64,000 nucleotides of DNA, from the NCBI RefSeq assembly GCF_000429625.1, contig NZ_KE386929.1, forward strand, positions 1-64,000, in the 5' to 3' direction. Of the stretch, positions 47,047 through 58,830 are shown piece by piece. The translations under genes and the position numbers were made by a program. Position 1 is the first letter of the stretch. Each line of letters opens with the position of its first letter. The notes below the pieces were generated by a model, which made no database searches, had not been told where the DNA came from, and saw nothing but the letters and a program-made list of their open reading frames with translations. The DNA is from Azospirillum halopraeferens DSM 3675. Its GTDB lineage: Bacteria > Pseudomonadota > Alphaproteobacteria > Azospirillales > Azospirillaceae.

Positions 47047-48264
47047 ATGACGGCATCCCCGTCCAAACCCCCGGTCTGGCTGCTGATCGCCGCCACAGCG
47101 ACCGGTCCGCTGGCTCTCAACATCTTCGTGCCGTCCATGCCCGGCCTGCCGGCCGCCTTCGACACCGTGCCGGCGACGGTGCAGCTCACCCTGTCGCTGT
47201 TCCTGATCGGGGTGGCGTTCGGGCAGCTCGTCTATGGTCCGCTGTCGGACCGCTTCGGGCGACGCCCGACCCTGCTGTTCGGATTCGGTCTCTACACCGT
47301 CGCCAGCCTGGCCTGTGCGCTCGCCCCCTCCATCGGGCTGCTTGTGGTGGGCCGGGTGGCGCAGGCGCTGGGTGGCTGTGCCGGCATGGTGATCGCCCGC
47401 GCCATCGTGCGCGACGCCTGGGGCCGGGAGGAGGCGACGGGGGTGCTGGCGCTGGTGATCGCGGGAATGGCGGTGGCCCCCATGGTGGCGCCGGCCATCG
47501 GCGGCTTCCTGGACGTCTGGCTGGGCTGGCGGTCGGGATTCCTGCTGCTGGTGGCCTTCGGCGGGGCGGTGTGGCTGGCCGCCGTGCGCCTGCTGCCGGA
47601 AACCCACCGCACGCCCACACCCATGCCGGGACCGTCGGCCCTGTGGGCGGCGTACCGGTCCCTGCTGGTGCGCCCGGCCTTTCTCGGCTACGCCCTGACC
47701 ACCGCGGCGGTGACCGCGGTGTTCTTCTGTTTCCTGGCCGGCGCCCCCTTCGTGATGGTCGAGCGGCTGGGCCGGCCGCCCAGCGAGTACGGGCTGTTCT
47801 TCATCCTGCTGTCGGCCGGCTACATGGCCGGCAACCTCGCGGTGTCGCGCCTGTCGGGCCGGCTGGACGGCGACACGCTGGTGCGGACCGGCATGGCCTG
47901 CACCCTTCTCGGGCCGCTGATGCTGCTGGCCTTCCTGCTGGCGGGGGTGCTGTCGCCGGCGGTGCTGTTCCTGCCGTCGGTCTTGCTGTGCTTCGGCAAC
48001 GGCCTGACGCTGCCGCCGGCGATGACCGCGGCGATCGGCGTGGAGCCCCGCCTGGCCGGGACGGCATCGGGTCTTCTGGGATTCCTTCAGATGGGCGCCG
48101 GGGCGGTGGCATCCACCCTGATCGGCGCCATCGGCCCCGGTGAGCCGCTGGTGATGACCCTGGGCATGGTGGCCTGCGCCGGGCTGGCCGTCGCCGCCTT
48201 CGCGCTGGCACGGCGGGGCTCCGACGTGGCGGAGCAGCGCGCCGCCGAAGCGCAGGCGGACTGA
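47047..48264 (+). CDS. Bcr/CflA-type MFS drug transporter
   Basis: A 405-residue inner-membrane major-facilitator transporter with twelve predicted helices. The loop motif YGPLSDRFGRRPTLLFG (motif A) and GRVAQALGGCAGMVIARAIV (drug:H+ antiporter, 12-TM motif) match the Bcr/CflA subfamily; NIFVPSMPGLPAAFDTVPAT lies in the first helix region. ATG 47047 is used; sequence upstream is not membrane-like. It is probably a proton-driven multidrug efflux pump. It stands alone, 83 bp upstream of the pmbA gene on the same strand. Confidence 0.9.
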   Translation: MTASPSKPPVWLLIAATATGPLALNIFVPSMPGLPAAFDTVPATVQLTLSLFLIGVAFGQLVYGPLSDRFGRRPTLLFGFGLYTVASLACALAPSIGLLVVGRVAQALGGCAGMVIARAIVRDAWGREEATGVLALVIAGMAVAPMVAPAIGGFLDVWLGWRSGFLLLVAFGGAVWLAAVRLLPETHRTPTPMPGPSALWAAYRSLLVRPAFLGYALTTAAVTAVFFCFLAGAPFVMVERLGRPPSEYGLFFILLSAGYMAGNLAVSRLSGRLDGDTLVRTGMACTLLGPLMLLAFLLAGVLSPAVLFLPSVLLCFGNGLTLPPAMTAAIGVEPRLAGTASGLLGFLQMGAGAVASTLIGAIGPGEPLVMTLGMVACAGLAVAAFALARRGSDVAEQRAAEAQAD

Positions 48265-48346
48265 TGCGGCGGTCACAAAACCCCTGTCCTCTTCTGGACC
48301 GCGGCCCTATTTGCTAGACAGACCGCGAGACCTGACGGAGACGCCC

Positions 48347-49702
48347 ATGCCTTCCCCGAGCACCAGCCAGTCCGACGTCCTGAACCTGCTGGAGGACCTG
48401 ATCCGCAAGGCGAAGGCCGCGGGGGCCGATGCGGCCGACGCGGTGCTGTTCGATTCCGCCTCGGTGTCGCTCTCCCAGCGGCTGGGCCGGCCCGAGCGGC
48501 TGGAGCGGTCGGAGTCCGGCGATCTCGGCCTGCGCGTCTTCATGGGCAAACGCCAGGCCATCGTGTCGTCCACCGACCGCAGCGCCCGCGCGCTGGAAGA
48601 ACTGGTGGAGCGCGCCGTCGCCATGGCCCGGGTGGTGCCGGAGGACCCGTTCTGCGGTCTGGCCGATCCCGACCAGCTTGCCCGCACCTGGCCCGACCTG
48701 GACGTCTGCGATCCCGACGAGCCCTCGGCCGACGAGATGATCGAGCACGCCCGCATCGCCGAGGACGCGGCGCGCGCCGTGCCCGGTGTCACCAACTCCG
48801 AAGGGGCGGACAGCGGCTGGAGCCGGTCGACCATCGCCATCGCCGCCTCCAACGGCTTCGCCGGCGGCTACGCGGTGTCGCGCCGCTCCCTCGCCGTGTC
48901 GGTGCTGGCCGGGACGGGCACCGGGATGGAGCGTGACTACGAATACGACTCCAAGGTCTACGGCGCCGACCTGCGCGCCCCCGCCGACATCGGCCGCGAC
49001 GCCGGAGAGCGCGCGGTGCGCCGCCTGAACCCGCGCAAGGTGAAAAGTCAGAAGGTCCCCGTGGTCTTCGACCCGCGGGTGTCGCGCAGCCTGCTGGGCC
49101 ACCTGACCGGTGCCATCAGCGGGCCGGCGGTGGCGCGCGGCACGTCCTTCCTGAAGGACCGCATGGGGCAGGTCATTTTCGCCGAGGGCGTGACCATCGT
49201 CGACGATCCCTATGTGCGGCGCGGCCTGCGCTCCCGCCCCTTCGATGCGGAGGGAATCGCGGTGTCCCGGCGCACGGTGATCGACGGCGGACGCCTCGCC
49301 ACCTGGCTGCTCGATCTGCGCTCGGCCCGCCAGCTCGGCCTGGAGACCACCGGCAACGCCACGCGCGGGACGTCCGGTCCGCCGGGTCCCGCCCCGTCCA
49401 ACTTCTACATGGAGCCGGGCAAGCGCAGCCGCGACGCCATCATCGGCGAGATCGGCTCCGGCCTCTACGTCACCGAGATGATGGGCAGCGGGGTCAACGG
49501 CGTTACCGGCGACTACAGCCGCGGCGCCACCGGATTCTGGATCGAGGACGGCCGCATCGCCTACCCGGTCAGCGAGCTGACGGTGGCCGGCAACCTGAAG
49601 GACATGTTCCTCAACCTGGAGCCGGCCGACGACCTGGAGCACCGCTACGGCATGGACGCGCCGACCATCCGCGTCGACGGCCTGACGGTGGCGGGCACCT
49701 GA
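48347..49702 (+). CDS. pmbA: TldE/PmbA metalloprotease subunit
   Basis: A 451-residue TldE (PmbA) protein, the partner of TldD in a peptidase that trims modified or misfolded peptides such as microcins. Family features: LGLRVFMGKRQAIVSSTD, the VTNSEGADSGWSRSTIAIA region, MERDYEYDSKVYGADL and NFYMEPGKRSRDAIIGEI, and the C-terminal MMGSGVNGVTGDYSRGATGF. TldE lacks the HExxxH zinc motif found in TldD, as here. GGAG lies six bases before ATG 48347. tldD is not in this window. Confidence 0.94.
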   Translation: MPSPSTSQSDVLNLLEDLIRKAKAAGADAADAVLFDSASVSLSQRLGRPERLERSESGDLGLRVFMGKRQAIVSSTDRSARALEELVERAVAMARVVPEDPFCGLADPDQLARTWPDLDVCDPDEPSADEMIEHARIAEDAARAVPGVTNSEGADSGWSRSTIAIAASNGFAGGYAVSRRSLAVSVLAGTGTGMERDYEYDSKVYGADLRAPADIGRDAGERAVRRLNPRKVKSQKVPVVFDPRVSRSLLGHLTGAISGPAVARGTSFLKDRMGQVIFAEGVTIVDDPYVRRGLRSRPFDAEGIAVSRRTVIDGGRLATWLLDLRSARQLGLETTGNATRGTSGPPGPAPSNFYMEPGKRSRDAIIGEIGSGLYVTEMMGSGVNGVTGDYSRGATGFWIEDGRIAYPVSELTVAGNLKDMFLNLEPADDLEHRYGMDAPTIRVDGLTVAGT

Positions 49703-49717
49703 TCGCCTCCCCCGCCC

Positions 49718-50473
49718 TCACGCGCCGGTGGGATCGCCGGCGCGCCGGGCGGCCGCGGTGCCGCCGGGCATGGGCACGATGAGGCGGCGGCGTTCCGGCT
49801 GGGCCTTGCGGGAGATGCCGGCGAAGATCTGCTTGGACGACTCCACCATGGTCACGCCGGCGAATGCCTTGAACCAGCGCGCCCCCACTTCCTCCCACGC
49901 CGGGGCGGAGCGCAGCAGGACGCGCGAGCGCACCGGCGGGATGAACAGGGCGTGCGCCGTGCGCTCGGGCACGAACATGGTGTCGCGCATGACCTGCTTG
50001 AGCTGGGAGGGCGAATAGGGAAAGCCATGGCCGAACGGCGTCCAGTCGGCCCGGGCCCACAGGCCGCGGCGGTTGGGCACGACGCTGAGCAGCCGCCCGC
50101 CGCCGGCCAGCACCCGCCAGATCTCCCGCATCATGGGGCGGAGCTGCTCGGTCCCCTCCAGCCCGTGCACCAGCAGCACCCGGTCGACCGACATGTCCGG
50201 CAGGGGCAGTTCCGCCTCGTCCGCCAGGGCCACCAATCCGGGGCCCTCGCGCGGCCAGAACGCGACGCCCTGGGTGGCCGGCATCAGGGCGATCACCCGC
50301 TCCGCCTCGTCCCGAAAGGGACGCAGATAGGGCGTGGTGTAGCCGATGCCCAGGACGATCTGGCCCCGCACGTCCGGCCACAGCTCCCGCAGGCGGCGGC
50401 GGATCATCCGCCGGGCCACCTGGCCGAGGCTGGTGTCATAGAAGTCCCGGATGTCGACAATATCGGTATACAT
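49718..50473 (-). CDS. Class I SAM-dependent methyltransferase
   Basis: A 251-residue protein with a methyltransferase type 11 fold: VLGIGYTTPYLRPF is a variant motif I (the usual glycine triad is reduced), SVDRVLLVHGLEGTEQLRPM is the post-II/III region and EIWRVLAGGGRLLSVVPNR is motif IV-V. The substrate is not evident. It lies convergent to pmbA and is divergent from gloB with a 47-bp gap, an arrangement common in Rhodospirillales, suggesting conserved context but no obvious function. Confidence 0.78.
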   Translation of the reverse strand: MYTDIVDIRDFYDTSLGQVARRMIRRRLRELWPDVRGQIVLGIGYTTPYLRPFRDEAERVIALMPATQGVAFWPREGPGLVALADEAELPLPDMSVDRVLLVHGLEGTEQLRPMMREIWRVLAGGGRLLSVVPNRRGLWARADWTPFGHGFPYSPSQLKQVMRDTMFVPERTAHALFIPPVRSRVLLRSAPAWEEVGARWFKAFAGVTMVESSKQIFAGISRKAQPERRRLIVPMPGGTAAARRAGDPTGA

Positions 50474-50520
50474 GATGGCCGAAGGTTAACACAATCCGCC
50501 CGAGGGAGGGGCAAAACCCC

Positions 50521-51282
50521 ATGGAAATCCACCTGATTCCGGCGTTCGACGACAACTACATCCACCTGCTGCGCGACGAGCCCGGCGGTGCCGTCGGCGT
50601 CGTCGACCCCGGCGACGCCGACCCGGTGGTGGAGGAGCTGGAGCGGCGGGGCTGGCGCCTCACCCACATCTTCAACACCCACCACCACGCCGACCACACC
50701 GGCGGCAACCACGCGCTGAAGACCCGCTACGGCTGTCCGGTCATCGGCGGACGCGCCGACGCGCACCGCATCCCCGATATGGATACGAGCCTGTCCGATG
50801 GCGAGACCATCGCGTTCGGAAGCGAGACCGCGACCGTTTTCGACGTGCCCGGCCACACCTCCGGCCACATCGCCTTCCACTTCCCGCGCGCCAAGGTCCT
50901 GTTCTGCGGCGACACCCTGTTCGCGCTGGGCTGCGGCCGCCTGTTCGAAGGCACGCCGGCACAGATGTGGGCGTCGCTGTGCAGGCTGCGCGCCCTGCCG
51001 GGCGACACCCGGGTCTATTGCGGGCACGAATACACCGCCTCCAACGCCCGCTTCGCCCTGACGGTCGATCCCGACAACCCGGACCTGCGCAGCCGCGCCG
51101 AGGAGATCCGCGCCCTGCGCAGCCGGGGCGAGCCGACCATCCCCTCGACCATCGCGGCGGAAATCCGCACCAACCCCTTCCTGCGCGCCGACGATCCCGG
51201 CGTCCGGGCGGCCGTCGGCCTGCCCGACGCCCCGGCCGCGGAGGTGTTCGCCGAGATCCGGCGGCGCAAGGACAAGGCGTGA
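50521..51282 (+). CDS. gloB: Hydroxyacylglutathione hydrolase (glyoxalase II)
   Basis: Metallo-beta-lactamase-fold enzyme of 253 residues that hydrolyses S-lactoylglutathione to lactate and glutathione in methylglyoxal detoxification. The metal motif is FNTHHHADHTGG, followed by VPGHTSGHIAFH, LFCGDTLFALGCGRLFEG and VYCGHEYTASNARFA, all typical of GloB. The C-terminal helices (TNPFLRADDPGVRAAVG) bind glutathione. ATG 50521 follows a GGGAGGGGC region. The gene is alone on its strand here. Confidence 0.95.
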   Translation: MEIHLIPAFDDNYIHLLRDEPGGAVGVVDPGDADPVVEELERRGWRLTHIFNTHHHADHTGGNHALKTRYGCPVIGGRADAHRIPDMDTSLSDGETIAFGSETATVFDVPGHTSGHIAFHFPRAKVLFCGDTLFALGCGRLFEGTPAQMWASLCRLRALPGDTRVYCGHEYTASNARFALTVDPDNPDLRSRAEEIRALRSRGEPTIPSTIAAEIRTNPFLRADDPGVRAAVGLPDAPAAEVFAEIRRRKDKA

Positions 51283-51374
51283 TCCCGAGTCGCCCGTCGG
51301 GGGCGCACGCTTAACCCAATCGTAGTCATCCGCCGTCATGGTGGCCCCGTCGCAAACGGGTGTCGGGGCGGGCC

Positions 51375-51827
51375 ATGAAGGCGATCGTGCTGCTGGTGAT
51401 CGGTCTGGCTCTGCTGGGCGGGGCCGGCTATGGCGGCTGGATGCTCTATCAGAAGTACATCGTCGGCGAGGCGGAGAGCGACGTCCCGCCGCCCCCGCCA
51501 CCGCCGCCGGTGACCTCCTACGTGCGCATGAAGCCGGTGGTGGTCCCGGTGATCGGGCAGAACCGGGTGTCCCAGTTCATCACCGTCGTGGTCACCATCG
51601 AGGTCGTTGCCGCCAAGGCGCCGATCGCCCAATCCAACGTGCCGCGCCTGGAAGACGCCTTCATCACCACCCTCTACGGGGCGGTCGACGACCGGTCGAT
51701 CCTGAAGGGCGAACTGATCGTCATCCCCACGCTGAAGGCCAAGCTGATCGAGGCCGCCACCAAGACGGTGGGGTCCGACGTGGTCCACGACGTCCTCATC
51801 CAGGTGGTCACCCAGCGCAATCTGTAA
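51375..51827 (+). CDS. FliL-like membrane-anchored protein
   Basis: A 150-residue protein with one N-terminal membrane helix (AIVLLVIGLALLGGAGYGGW), a proline run (eight consecutive Pro at about residues 39-46) and a periplasmic domain resembling FliL: YVRMKPVVVPVIGQNRVSQF, VVVTIEV and a C-terminal amphipathic region. In flagellated bacteria FliL stabilises the stator. No flagellar genes are nearby, so it may be a stator-associated paralogue or a different membrane protein. The start at 51375 follows the signal-anchor; the ATG five codons upstream is equally open. Confidence 0.6.
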   Translation: MKAIVLLVIGLALLGGAGYGGWMLYQKYIVGEAESDVPPPPPPPPVTSYVRMKPVVVPVIGQNRVSQFITVVVTIEVVAAKAPIAQSNVPRLEDAFITTLYGAVDDRSILKGELIVIPTLKAKLIEAATKTVGSDVVHDVLIQVVTQRNL

Positions 51828-52145
51828 TATCCGCCGCCCTCTCCGGCGTGCACGTGTTGCGCCGCAACATCCGCGGGCCGGCCGGTCACCGTTGCGTAAA
51901 ATTGCCGCCATGAATCCACACCCCCCGACGACCGCTTAGGCCAAAGGGGGTAGATTGGAATCATTTCATTCGTCTCACCCCGCCATTGAACGGCCATTTC
52001 GCCGCGCTTTGCCCGGCATTGCCGCTGTTGCAAAGCGACGGCCGGAAAGGCATGCTCAACGGCGAAAAAATCGGCCTCAACACCGCCTCGTCTTGGCGAG
52101 GTGGGCGGGGGATTTATGGCCGATACAATGTTTTTGGGGGAACGG
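51828..52145. other. 318-bp intergenic region upstream of hppA
   Basis: No gene seen. It includes the palindrome TGTTGCG-C-CGCAACA (51855-51869) and a CCTCG/CGAGG hairpin about 60 bp before the hppA start. Less GC-rich near 51890-51980, it is presumably the hppA promoter. An in-frame ATG at 52116 could extend HppA by ten residues. Confidence 0.35.
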
Positions 52146-54257
<2,112 letters not shown>

Positions 54258-54277
54258 CCCGCGGCCCCCGGTTCTTC

Positions 54278-54314
54278 ACCCCCCGGAGCCGGCGGCTCCG
54301 GGGGGTCGTTTTTT
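54278..54314 (+). terminator. Rho-independent terminator after hppA
   Basis: Near-perfect 13-bp hairpin ACCCCCCGGAGCC (54278-54290) / GGCTCCGGGGGGT (54294-54306), three-base loop, then CGTTTTTT. Confidence 0.88.
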
Positions 54315-54398
54315 CACTCCCTCCGCTTCCCCCCGAATCAGAAAGGGCCGGGCGATCGCGCCCGGCCCTCCCCGTTCGTGCAGGCTCCGCAGAATGCC

Positions 54399-54863
54399 TC
54401 AGAGGCCGCCCGGCCCGCGGCCCTTGTCCTTGGCGCTGAAGCGGCCGACGTTGCCGATCATCTGCTCCAGGAAGGTCATCTCGCGGCCATGGGTCGGCGT
54501 GGCGCGGGAAACGATAGAGACGTCCTGTCCCGCCTCGGCGTCCATCTGCTGCACGCCGCTGACCACGCCGGACGGGTCGAACTGCACGACGACCACCCGG
54601 CGTTCCACCACGTCGGGCTGGAAGAAGGCCGTCTTCTCCGTCCGCTGGCCGATGTAATACCAGACGTCGGGATCGAAGGTGCCGACCGAGGTGGGCGTGC
54701 CCAGCAGGGAAGCCACGTCCTCCCGGCGGCTCTCGCCCGCCCGGATCGCGGACACCAGTTCGGGGTCCGTCATGTTGCCGCGGGTGGCCACGGTCGGCGC
54801 ACAGGCGGTCGCGGTCAGGCCCAGCAGGGCGGCCGCGCACAGCGCGTGGATCGGTTTCGTCAT
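54399..54863 (-). CDS. bamE: BamE/SmpA outer-membrane lipoprotein
   Basis: Small lipoprotein subunit of the BAM outer-membrane protein assembly machine. The 154-residue protein has a lipoprotein signal peptide ending TATA|C (Cys21), then the BamE core: VSAIRAGESRREDVASLLGT, GTFDPDVWYYIGQRT and VVVVQFDPSGVVSGVQQM, a beta-meander with two helices. A C-terminal tail of about 40 residues (RATPTHGREMTFLEQMIGNV) is common in alphaproteobacterial BamE. It is divergent from the cytochrome bc1 chaperone gene, with 188 bp between them. Confidence 0.92.
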   Translation of the reverse strand: MTKPIHALCAAALLGLTATACAPTVATRGNMTDPELVSAIRAGESRREDVASLLGTPTSVGTFDPDVWYYIGQRTEKTAFFQPDVVERRVVVVQFDPSGVVSGVQQMDAEAGQDVSIVSRATPTHGREMTFLEQMIGNVGRFSAKDKGRGPGGL

Positions 54864-55051
54864 GGCGGTCGGCTCGTTTTCCTGGCAGGAGGCGGGAGCG
54901 GCGCTTGACGGCGCACCCCCTTTGGCCCAAATGGGGTGACATTCGCACCGGCCCCTCGGCGCTGTCAATGGCGACGGCATCCCGAGTCGCGGCGCCGTTC
55001 CGTTCCATCCGACACCCATCCCGCCGTTGCGCGCGGGGGAGGACCCGATCC

Positions 55052-55621
55052 GTGTTCGCCCGCCTGTTCAACCGCCGTGACGTCCACGCCGACACCGCCT
55101 TCTACACCGCCATCGTCGCCCGGTCCCGCGACGAGGCGTTCTACCGCGACCTCGGCGTACCCGACAGCATCGACGGACGCTTCGACATGGTCGCCCTCCA
55201 CGTGTTCCTGATCATGCACCGCCTGAAGGGCGAAGGCGGTGCCGCCGAGGCGACGGCGCGCCGCCTGTACGACATCATGACCATGGACTTCGACCGGACC
55301 CTGCGCGAGATGGGGGTGGGCGACAGCGGCCTCGGCCGGCGCGTCACCGCCATGGTGCGCGGCGTTGCCGGGCGCATCCAGGCGTACGGCGCCGCCCTGG
55401 CCGCCGCCGACGATCGGGCTCTGGAGGTGGTGCTGGACAACAACGTCTACGGCACGGTGCACGACGTCGATCCCGCTGCGCTGGCGGCCATGGCCGCCTA
55501 TGTCCGTGCCCAGGCCGCGGCGCTGGCGGCGCAACCCCTGGCCGAGGTGCTGGCCGGCCGGCCGCGCTTCATCCCGGTGCCCCTGCCCGGCGGAGAGCCG
55601 GGCGGCGCGCATTCGGGGTAG
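55052..55621 (+). CDS. Ubiquinol-cytochrome c chaperone (CBP3-like) family protein
   Basis: A 189-residue protein of the CBP3/UQCC1 family, required in mitochondria for cytochrome b translation and bc1 assembly. The core reads AFYRDLGVPDSIDGRFDMVA, LHVFLIMHRLKGEG and LYDIMTMDFDRTLREMGVGD, with a helical C-terminal half. The start is GTG at 55052, preceded by GGGGGAGG nine bases upstream; no ATG is placed suitably. It is followed by the DUF177 gene 158 bp further on. The bc1 function is inferred from the family. Confidence 0.88.
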   Translation: MFARLFNRRDVHADTAFYTAIVARSRDEAFYRDLGVPDSIDGRFDMVALHVFLIMHRLKGEGGAAEATARRLYDIMTMDFDRTLREMGVGDSGLGRRVTAMVRGVAGRIQAYGAALAAADDRALEVVLDNNVYGTVHDVDPAALAAMAAYVRAQAAALAAQPLAEVLAGRPRFIPVPLPGGEPGGAHSG

Positions 55622-55779
55622 GCCGCGAACCCGGGCCACCGCGGCCTGTTGACCGGAAGGGTGGAGACGAACGCCGGACCGCGCCCGTCGCGCGGCGGCT
55701 TCCGCTCCGCGACGAACTGTGATTGAGTCGCCGTTGCGACCACGATCGGCAGTCACGAAACAAGGCGGACCAACCGGCC

Positions 55780-56352
55780 ATGCAGCACGGCACCACTCAC
55801 GGCGGCGCCCCCGCGAGCCCGCCCCCCGAGTTTTCCCGCTTCGTCAGCGCCGACCGCGTGCAGCGCGGCGAGGTGGTGGAGGAGATCACGGCCGGCGAGG
55901 CGGAACGGCGCGCATTGGCCGCCCGCTTCGAGCTGGAGGCCATCGACCGCCTGACCGCCACCGTCCGGCTGAGCCGGGTGCGCGGGGAGATGGTGCGGGT
56001 TTCGGGTGAACTGGAGGCCGAGGTGGTGCAGACCTGTGTCGTCACGCTGGAACCGGTGCGCAACACCGTGTCCGAGCGGTTCGAGGCGCTGTTCGCCCCC
56101 GACGCGCTGCTGCCCGACTATGGCGACGAGATCGACATCGACGCCTGCATGCTCGACGAGGAGATGCCGGAGGCCATGGACAACGGCCGCATCGACATCG
56201 GCGAGCTGACGGCGCAGCACCTGTCCCTGGCGCTTGATCCCTACCCGCGCGCGCCCGGTGTGGAGCCGCCGTCGGCCGAGGAGGTGGACGCCTCCCCCGA
56301 TGCCCGGCCCAACCCGTTCGCAGTGCTGGAGCGGTTGAAGCGCCCCCATTGA
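55780..56352 (+). CDS. DUF177/YceD-family protein
   Basis: A 190-residue YceD-like protein. Conserved parts are EFSRFVSADRV at the start, GEMVRVSGELEAEVVQTCVV with the family cysteine, and LDPYPRAPGV plus the C-terminal NPFAVLERLKR. In bacteria yceD is usually upstream of rpmF and the protein is linked to 23S rRNA maturation or stability. It is likewise 110 bp upstream of rpmF here. ATG 55780 is used since the first 19 codons of the longer frame are unlike the family. Confidence 0.9.
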   Translation: MQHGTTHGGAPASPPPEFSRFVSADRVQRGEVVEEITAGEAERRALAARFELEAIDRLTATVRLSRVRGEMVRVSGELEAEVVQTCVVTLEPVRNTVSERFEALFAPDALLPDYGDEIDIDACMLDEEMPEAMDNGRIDIGELTAQHLSLALDPYPRAPGVEPPSAEEVDASPDARPNPFAVLERLKRPH

Positions 56353-56462
56353 GGGGAACGGAACGGGCTTGCCCTTGGCGCGGGTTTGCCGTATTGAATG
56401 CGGCTCGCGTCAGGCGGCCCTCGTTCGGGCCGCCTTTTCCAATGATATGAGAGTATACCGTC

Positions 56463-56645
56463 ATGGCCGTTCCGAAGAAGAAGACCTCCAAGTCCCGGCG
56501 CAACATGCGGCGCTCGCACCACGCGCTGTCGACCCACAGCTACGCGGAGTGCGCGAACTGCGGCGAGCTGAAGCGTCCCCATCACGTCTGCGGCGCGTGC
56601 GGCCATTACGATCAGCGCGAAGTGGTGAAGACCTCGGCGGCTTGA
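56463..56645 (+). CDS. rpmF: 50S ribosomal protein L32
   Basis: A 60-residue ribosomal protein L32. It begins [20 protein letters not shown], and has [19 protein letters not shown] with four cysteines, the zinc-binding form of L32. It is in the conserved order DUF177-rpmF-plsX-fabH, where ribosome synthesis is linked to lipid synthesis. No other copy is in the window. Confidence 0.97.
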   Translation: MAVPKKKTSKSRRNMRRSHHALSTHSYAECANCGELKRPHHVCGACGHYDQREVVKTSAA

Positions 56646-56697
56646 TGCCGCCGTTTCGCCGGTCCGCCCTCCGTTGGCAGCAGGGAGTCCGTCCGAG

Positions 56698-57750
56698 GTG
56701 AGCCAGCGCCTGACCATCGCCCTTGATGCCATGGGCGGCGACCATGCGCCCGACATGGTGGTTGCCGGTGCGGACATCGCGCGCGAGCGGCATCCCGACG
56801 TCCGCTACCTGCTGTTCGGCGATGCCGCCCGCATCGAGCCGCTGCTGGCCAGGCGCCCCACGCTTCAGACGGTGACCGAGGTGGTGCACACCGCCGACGC
56901 CGTAGCGGGGGATGCCAAGCCGTCGGTGGCTCTGCGCACGGGGCGGCAGTCCAGCATGCGGCTCGCCATCGACGCCGTGGCCCAGGGACGTGCGGCCTGC
57001 GTGGTTTCGGCCGGAAACACCGGCGCCCTCATGGCGATGGCGAAGTTCGTGCTGAAGACGCTGCCGGGAATCGACCGGCCGGCGATCGCGTCATTCTTCC
57101 CGACCCAGGTCGGCGAAAGCGTGATGCTCGACCTCGGCGCCAACACCGAGTGCACGGCCGACAACCTCGTGCAGTTCGCGCTGATGGGAACGGTGTTCGC
57201 CCGGACGGTGCTGGGCCTGGCCGAACCGACGGTCGGCGTGCTCAACATCGGGTCCGAGGACGTGAAGGGCAACGAGACGGTGCGCGGCGCCGCGGCGCGC
57301 CTGCGCACCATGCCCCTGCCCGGCCGGTTCTACGGCTTCGTCGAGGGGACGGACATCGCGGCCGGCACCACCGATGTGATCGTCACCGACGGCTTCACCG
57401 GCAACGTGGCGCTGAAGACCGCCGAGGGCACGGCCAAGCTCTACACCGAGTTCCTGCGCCGCACCTTCCAGGCGTCCCTGACCGCCCGGCTGGGCTACCT
57501 GCTGGCGCGTTCGGCCTTCAAGAAGCTGAAGACGCGGACCGATCCGCGGCGCTACAACGGCGCCATGTTCCTCGGCTTGCGCGGCGTGTGCGTCAAGAGT
57601 CACGGCGGCACCGACGCGGTCGGCTTCGCCAACGCAATCGGCGTGGCGCTGAACCTGGCGGCCAACAGCTTCAACGACAAGATCATGGAAGAAATGCAGC
57701 GCCTCGCCAGCGCCGCTCCTCTTCCCGGAACCCAGGCGGCGGCGGTCTGA
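56698..57750 (+). CDS. plsX: Phosphate acyltransferase PlsX
   Basis: Makes acyl-phosphate from acyl-ACP for the PlsY route of phospholipid synthesis. The 350-residue protein starts [17 protein letters not shown] and has [55 protein letters not shown] and [19 protein letters not shown], all characteristic. GTG 56698 with GGGAG about ten bases upstream is preferred to TTG 56674. fabH follows after 4 bp, so translational coupling is likely. Confidence 0.94.
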   Translation: MSQRLTIALDAMGGDHAPDMVVAGADIARERHPDVRYLLFGDAARIEPLLARRPTLQTVTEVVHTADAVAGDAKPSVALRTGRQSSMRLAIDAVAQGRAACVVSAGNTGALMAMAKFVLKTLPGIDRPAIASFFPTQVGESVMLDLGANTECTADNLVQFALMGTVFARTVLGLAEPTVGVLNIGSEDVKGNETVRGAAARLRTMPLPGRFYGFVEGTDIAAGTTDVIVTDGFTGNVALKTAEGTAKLYTEFLRRTFQASLTARLGYLLARSAFKKLKTRTDPRRYNGAMFLGLRGVCVKSHGGTDAVGFANAIGVALNLAANSFNDKIMEEMQRLASAAPLPGTQAAAV

Positions 57751-57754
57751 TATC

Positions 57755-58729
57755 ATGGTCAAGCGCTCCCGGATCGTCGGCTGCGGGTCGTACCTGCCGG
57801 CCAACGCCGTTTCCAACGAGGACCTGACGAAGCGGGTCGACACCTCCGACGACTGGATCGTCCAGCGCACCGGCATCCGCTCCCGCCACATCGCGGCGGA
57901 TGGCGAGCTGACCTCCGATCTGGCGGTCGCTGCGGCACGGGCCGCCCTGGAGCGGGCCGGACTGCAGGGTGCCGACATCGACTGCATCGTCCTGGCGACC
58001 ACGACTCCGGACAACACCTTCCCCTCCACCGCCACAAAGGTGCAGGCGGCGCTGGGCATGACCCGTGGCTTCGCGCTGGACGTCCAGGCGGTGTGCGCCG
58101 GCTTCATCTACGCCCTGTCGGTGGCCGACACCTTCGTGCGTACCGGACAGGCGACTCGCGCCCTGGTCATCGGGGCCGAGACGTTCTCGCGCATCCTCGA
58201 CTGGAACGACCGCACCACCTGCGTGCTGTTCGGCGACGGCGCCGGCGCGGTGGTGCTGGAGGCCGCGGAGGGCGCCGGGACGGCCGCCGACCGTGGTGTG
58301 CTGTCCACCCATCTGCATTCGGACGGCCGTTACTACGACCTGCTGTACGTGGATGGCGGCCCATCGACCACGGGCACGGCCGGCTGCGTGCGCATGCACG
58401 GGCAGGAGATCTTCCGCCACGCCGTGACCAAGCTGTCGGAGGTGGTGGAGGAGGCGCTGGTGGCCAATGGGCTGGAGCCCTCGGCCATCGACTGGCTGGT
58501 GCCGCACCAGGCGAACCGCCGCATCATCGACGGCATCGCGCGCAAGCTGAAGCTGCCGGAAGACAAGGTCGTGCTGACCGTCGACCGTCACGGCAACACC
58601 TCTGCCGCCTCGATCCCGCTGGCCCTGGCGGAGGCGGTCAACGACGGCCGCATCAGGCGCGGCGACCTGATCCTGATGGAAGCCATCGGCGGCGGCCTCA
58701 CCTGGGGATCCGCCCTGGTCCGCTGGTAA
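57755..58729 (+). CDS. fabH: 3-oxoacyl-ACP synthase III (KAS III)
   Basis: Starts fatty-acid synthesis by condensing acetyl-CoA with malonyl-ACP. 324 residues, the usual length. The Cys-His-Asn triad is complete: Cys114 in [12 protein letters not shown], His251 in [12 protein letters not shown] and Asn281 in [34 protein letters not shown] and [16 protein letters not shown] mark the N-terminus. It follows plsX by 4 bp and is followed by ihfA, an order conserved in alphaproteobacteria. Confidence 0.96.
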   Translation: MVKRSRIVGCGSYLPANAVSNEDLTKRVDTSDDWIVQRTGIRSRHIAADGELTSDLAVAAARAALERAGLQGADIDCIVLATTTPDNTFPSTATKVQAALGMTRGFALDVQAVCAGFIYALSVADTFVRTGQATRALVIGAETFSRILDWNDRTTCVLFGDGAGAVVLEAAEGAGTAADRGVLSTHLHSDGRYYDLLYVDGGPSTTGTAGCVRMHGQEIFRHAVTKLSEVVEEALVANGLEPSAIDWLVPHQANRRIIDGIARKLKLPEDKVVLTVDRHGNTSAASIPLALAEAVNDGRIRRGDLILMEAIGGGLTWGSALVRW

Positions 58730-58830
58730 CCCCGCGCCGGCCCGCCACCGCATTAGCCAAGCTTTTGAATTGACGGGGTTCCCGCGTCGCTCTACCGTTT
58801 CCCGACACGTCGCGGGAAGAGGACTGAGCG

